A stretch of DNA of 22,102 nucleotides from an uncultured Corynebacterium sp. (lineage in GTDB: Bacteria > Actinomycetota > Actinomycetes > Mycobacteriales > Mycobacteriaceae). The translations under genes and the position numbers were made by a program. Location: positions 1-22,102 of the forward strand of contig NZ_CALLDG010000210.1 in the NCBI RefSeq assembly GCF_937999985.1. Reading direction: 5' to 3'. Positions 21,135-22,102 of the stretch are shown in pieces. The notes beneath the pieces are model-generated. The model did not search any database. It saw only the letters and a list, made by a program, of their open reading frames with translations, and was not told the origin of the DNA. Position 1 is the first letter of the stretch. Each line of letters begins with the position of its first letter.

Positions 21135-22102
21135 ATGCGCATTCTTGTTATCGGCAGCGGTGCCCGCGAGCACGCACTGGCTTATTCTCTGTCCTTGGAT
21201 CCCTCCGTCGAACAGGTCCACGTCAGCCCGGGTAACGCCGGGATGACGGCCGTGGCCACCCTGCACCCGGACGGCGATCCGGTGGCCCTGGCCCGCGAGA
21301 CCGAGGCAGACCTGGTTGTTATCGGCCCCGAGATCCCGCTGGTCGCCGGGGTTGCCGACGAGCTGCGCGCGGCGGGCTTCGCCGTATTCGGCCCGTCGGC
21401 CGCCGCCGCACAGATCGAGGGCTCGAAGGCCTTTGCGAAGGACATCATGGCCAAGGCGCAGGTCCGTACCGCCGATGCCGTTGCTGTCCCTGTCGGATCT
21501 AGCGATTCTTTTATTGACGCCACCCTCGACAAATTCGGCCCAACTTACGTTGTCAAGGACGATGGACTGGCCGGCGGCAAGGGGGTCGTGGTCACGGCCG
21601 ACCGCGCGGAGGCTTTGGAGCACATCCATGCCGTGCACGCAGGCGGCAACCCGGTGCTTCTGGAAAGCTTCCTGGATGGCCCCGAGGTTTCCCTGTTCTG
21701 CCTGGTGGATGGCGAGACCGTGGTGCCGCTGCTGCCCGCGCAGGATTTCAAGCGAGTGGGGGACAACGACGAAGGCCCGAATACCGGCGGCATGGGCGCC
21801 TACACCCCGCTGCCGTGGCTGCCGGAAGACGGCGTGCAGCGCATTGTGACCGAGGTCGTGGAGCCGGTGGCCAAGCAGATGGTCGCCGAGGGCGTGCCCT
21901 TCAACGGCCTGCTGTACGCAGGTCTGGCGTGGGGTAGTGAAGGCCCGGCTGTGGTGGAGTTCAACTGCCGCTTCGGCGACCCGGAGACTCAGCCCGTGCT
22001 GCGCCTGCTCAAGACCCCGCTGGGTGGGGTGCTGAACGCAGTGGCGACCGGCACCCTGGACCAGCTTCCGCCGCTTGAGTGGGAGGACGGCTACGCGCTG
22101 AC
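21135..22102 (+). CDS. purD: Phosphoribosylamine-glycine ligase, 3'-truncated by the window edge
   Basis: ATP-dependent ligase joining phosphoribosylamine and glycine to give GAR, the second step of purine synthesis. The frame is open from ATG 21135 to the last base (322 full codons) and the rest lies outside the window; the family is usually ~420 residues. The N-terminal domain begins MRILVIGSGAREHAL and continues VSPGNAGM; the ATP-grasp region has VVKDDGLAGGKGVVV and a bound-ATP strand PVLLESFLDGPEVSLF; VEFNCRFGDPETQPVL is the family signature. PurD uses Mg2+/Mn2+ bound near that signature. It runs divergently from the HIT gene. Confidence 0.96.
   Translation, partial: MRILVIGSGAREHALAYSLSLDPSVEQVHVSPGNAGMTAVATLHPDGDPVALARETEADLVVIGPEIPLVAGVADELRAAGFAVFGPSAAAAQIEGSKAFAKDIMAKAQVRTADAVAVPVGSSDSFIDATLDKFGPTYVVKDDGLAGGKGVVVTADRAEALEHIHAVHAGGNPVLLESFLDGPEVSLFCLVDGETVVPLLPAQDFKRVGDNDEGPNTGGMGAYTPLPWLPEDGVQRIVTEVVEPVAKQMVAEGVPFNGLLYAGLAWGSEGPAVVEFNCRFGDPETQPVLRLLKTPLGGVLNAVATGTLDQLPPLEWEDGYAL

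Overview
The window looks like chromosomal DNA of a Corynebacterium with moderately high GC (about 58-60 % in hand-counted lines of core genes). The evidence is a set of genus-typical genes: HtaA-type heme-binding (CR) domain proteins with an HmuO heme oxygenase, a ThrE threonine/serine exporter, the order otsA - small lipoprotein - otsB - LacI regulator - zinc ABC transporter, a PhoP/PhoR-like two-component pair, and a YkuD L,D-transpeptidase. Species cannot be fixed from the sequence alone.

Layout. (1) 1-2538, plus strand: heme acquisition and breakdown, with a 5'-truncated HtaA-domain surface protein, hmuO, and a second small HtaA-domain membrane protein that overlaps hmuO by 4 bp. (2) 2742-3698, plus: 23S rRNA methyltransferase RlmB. 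(3) 3733-8124, minus: carboxylesterase, then zinc ABC transporter znuB, znuC and znuA, the three overlapping at their ends and read from a good promoter just before znuA. (4) 8264-9373, plus: LacI-family regulator, most likely IpsA, converging on and overlapping otsB by 36 bp. (5) 9338-14271, minus: thrE, a lysine-repeat histone-tail-like protein, otsA, a META/HslJ-like lipoprotein, otsB. The last three are tightly packed and make and dephosphorylate trehalose-6-phosphate. (6) 14441-15444, plus: tRNA-Thr(TGT), tRNA-Gly(CCC), and a lower-GC gene of unknown function. (7) 15460-16747, minus: GNAT acetyltransferase and an L,D-transpeptidase separated by a strong hairpin. (8) 17004-19333, plus: the phosphate-type two-component system. 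(9) 19359-21069, minus: lipase-like alpha/beta hydrolase and a HIT protein. (10) 21135 to the end, plus: purD, cut by the window edge.

Much of the window serves the envelope and nutrient uptake: heme iron, zinc, trehalose for mycolate lipids, inositol lipid control through the presumed IpsA, phosphate sensing and peptidoglycan cross-linking. No CRISPR array, prophage or insertion sequence was seen, and no gap without a gene exceeds 300 bases. The most unusual points are an apparent Tyr/His exchange at heme-ligand positions between the two HtaA-domain proteins, the lysine-tetrad protein upstream of otsA, the regulator/otsB convergent overlap, and a series of genes whose -10-like hexamer lies 6-8 nt before the start codon, suggesting leaderless mRNAs.
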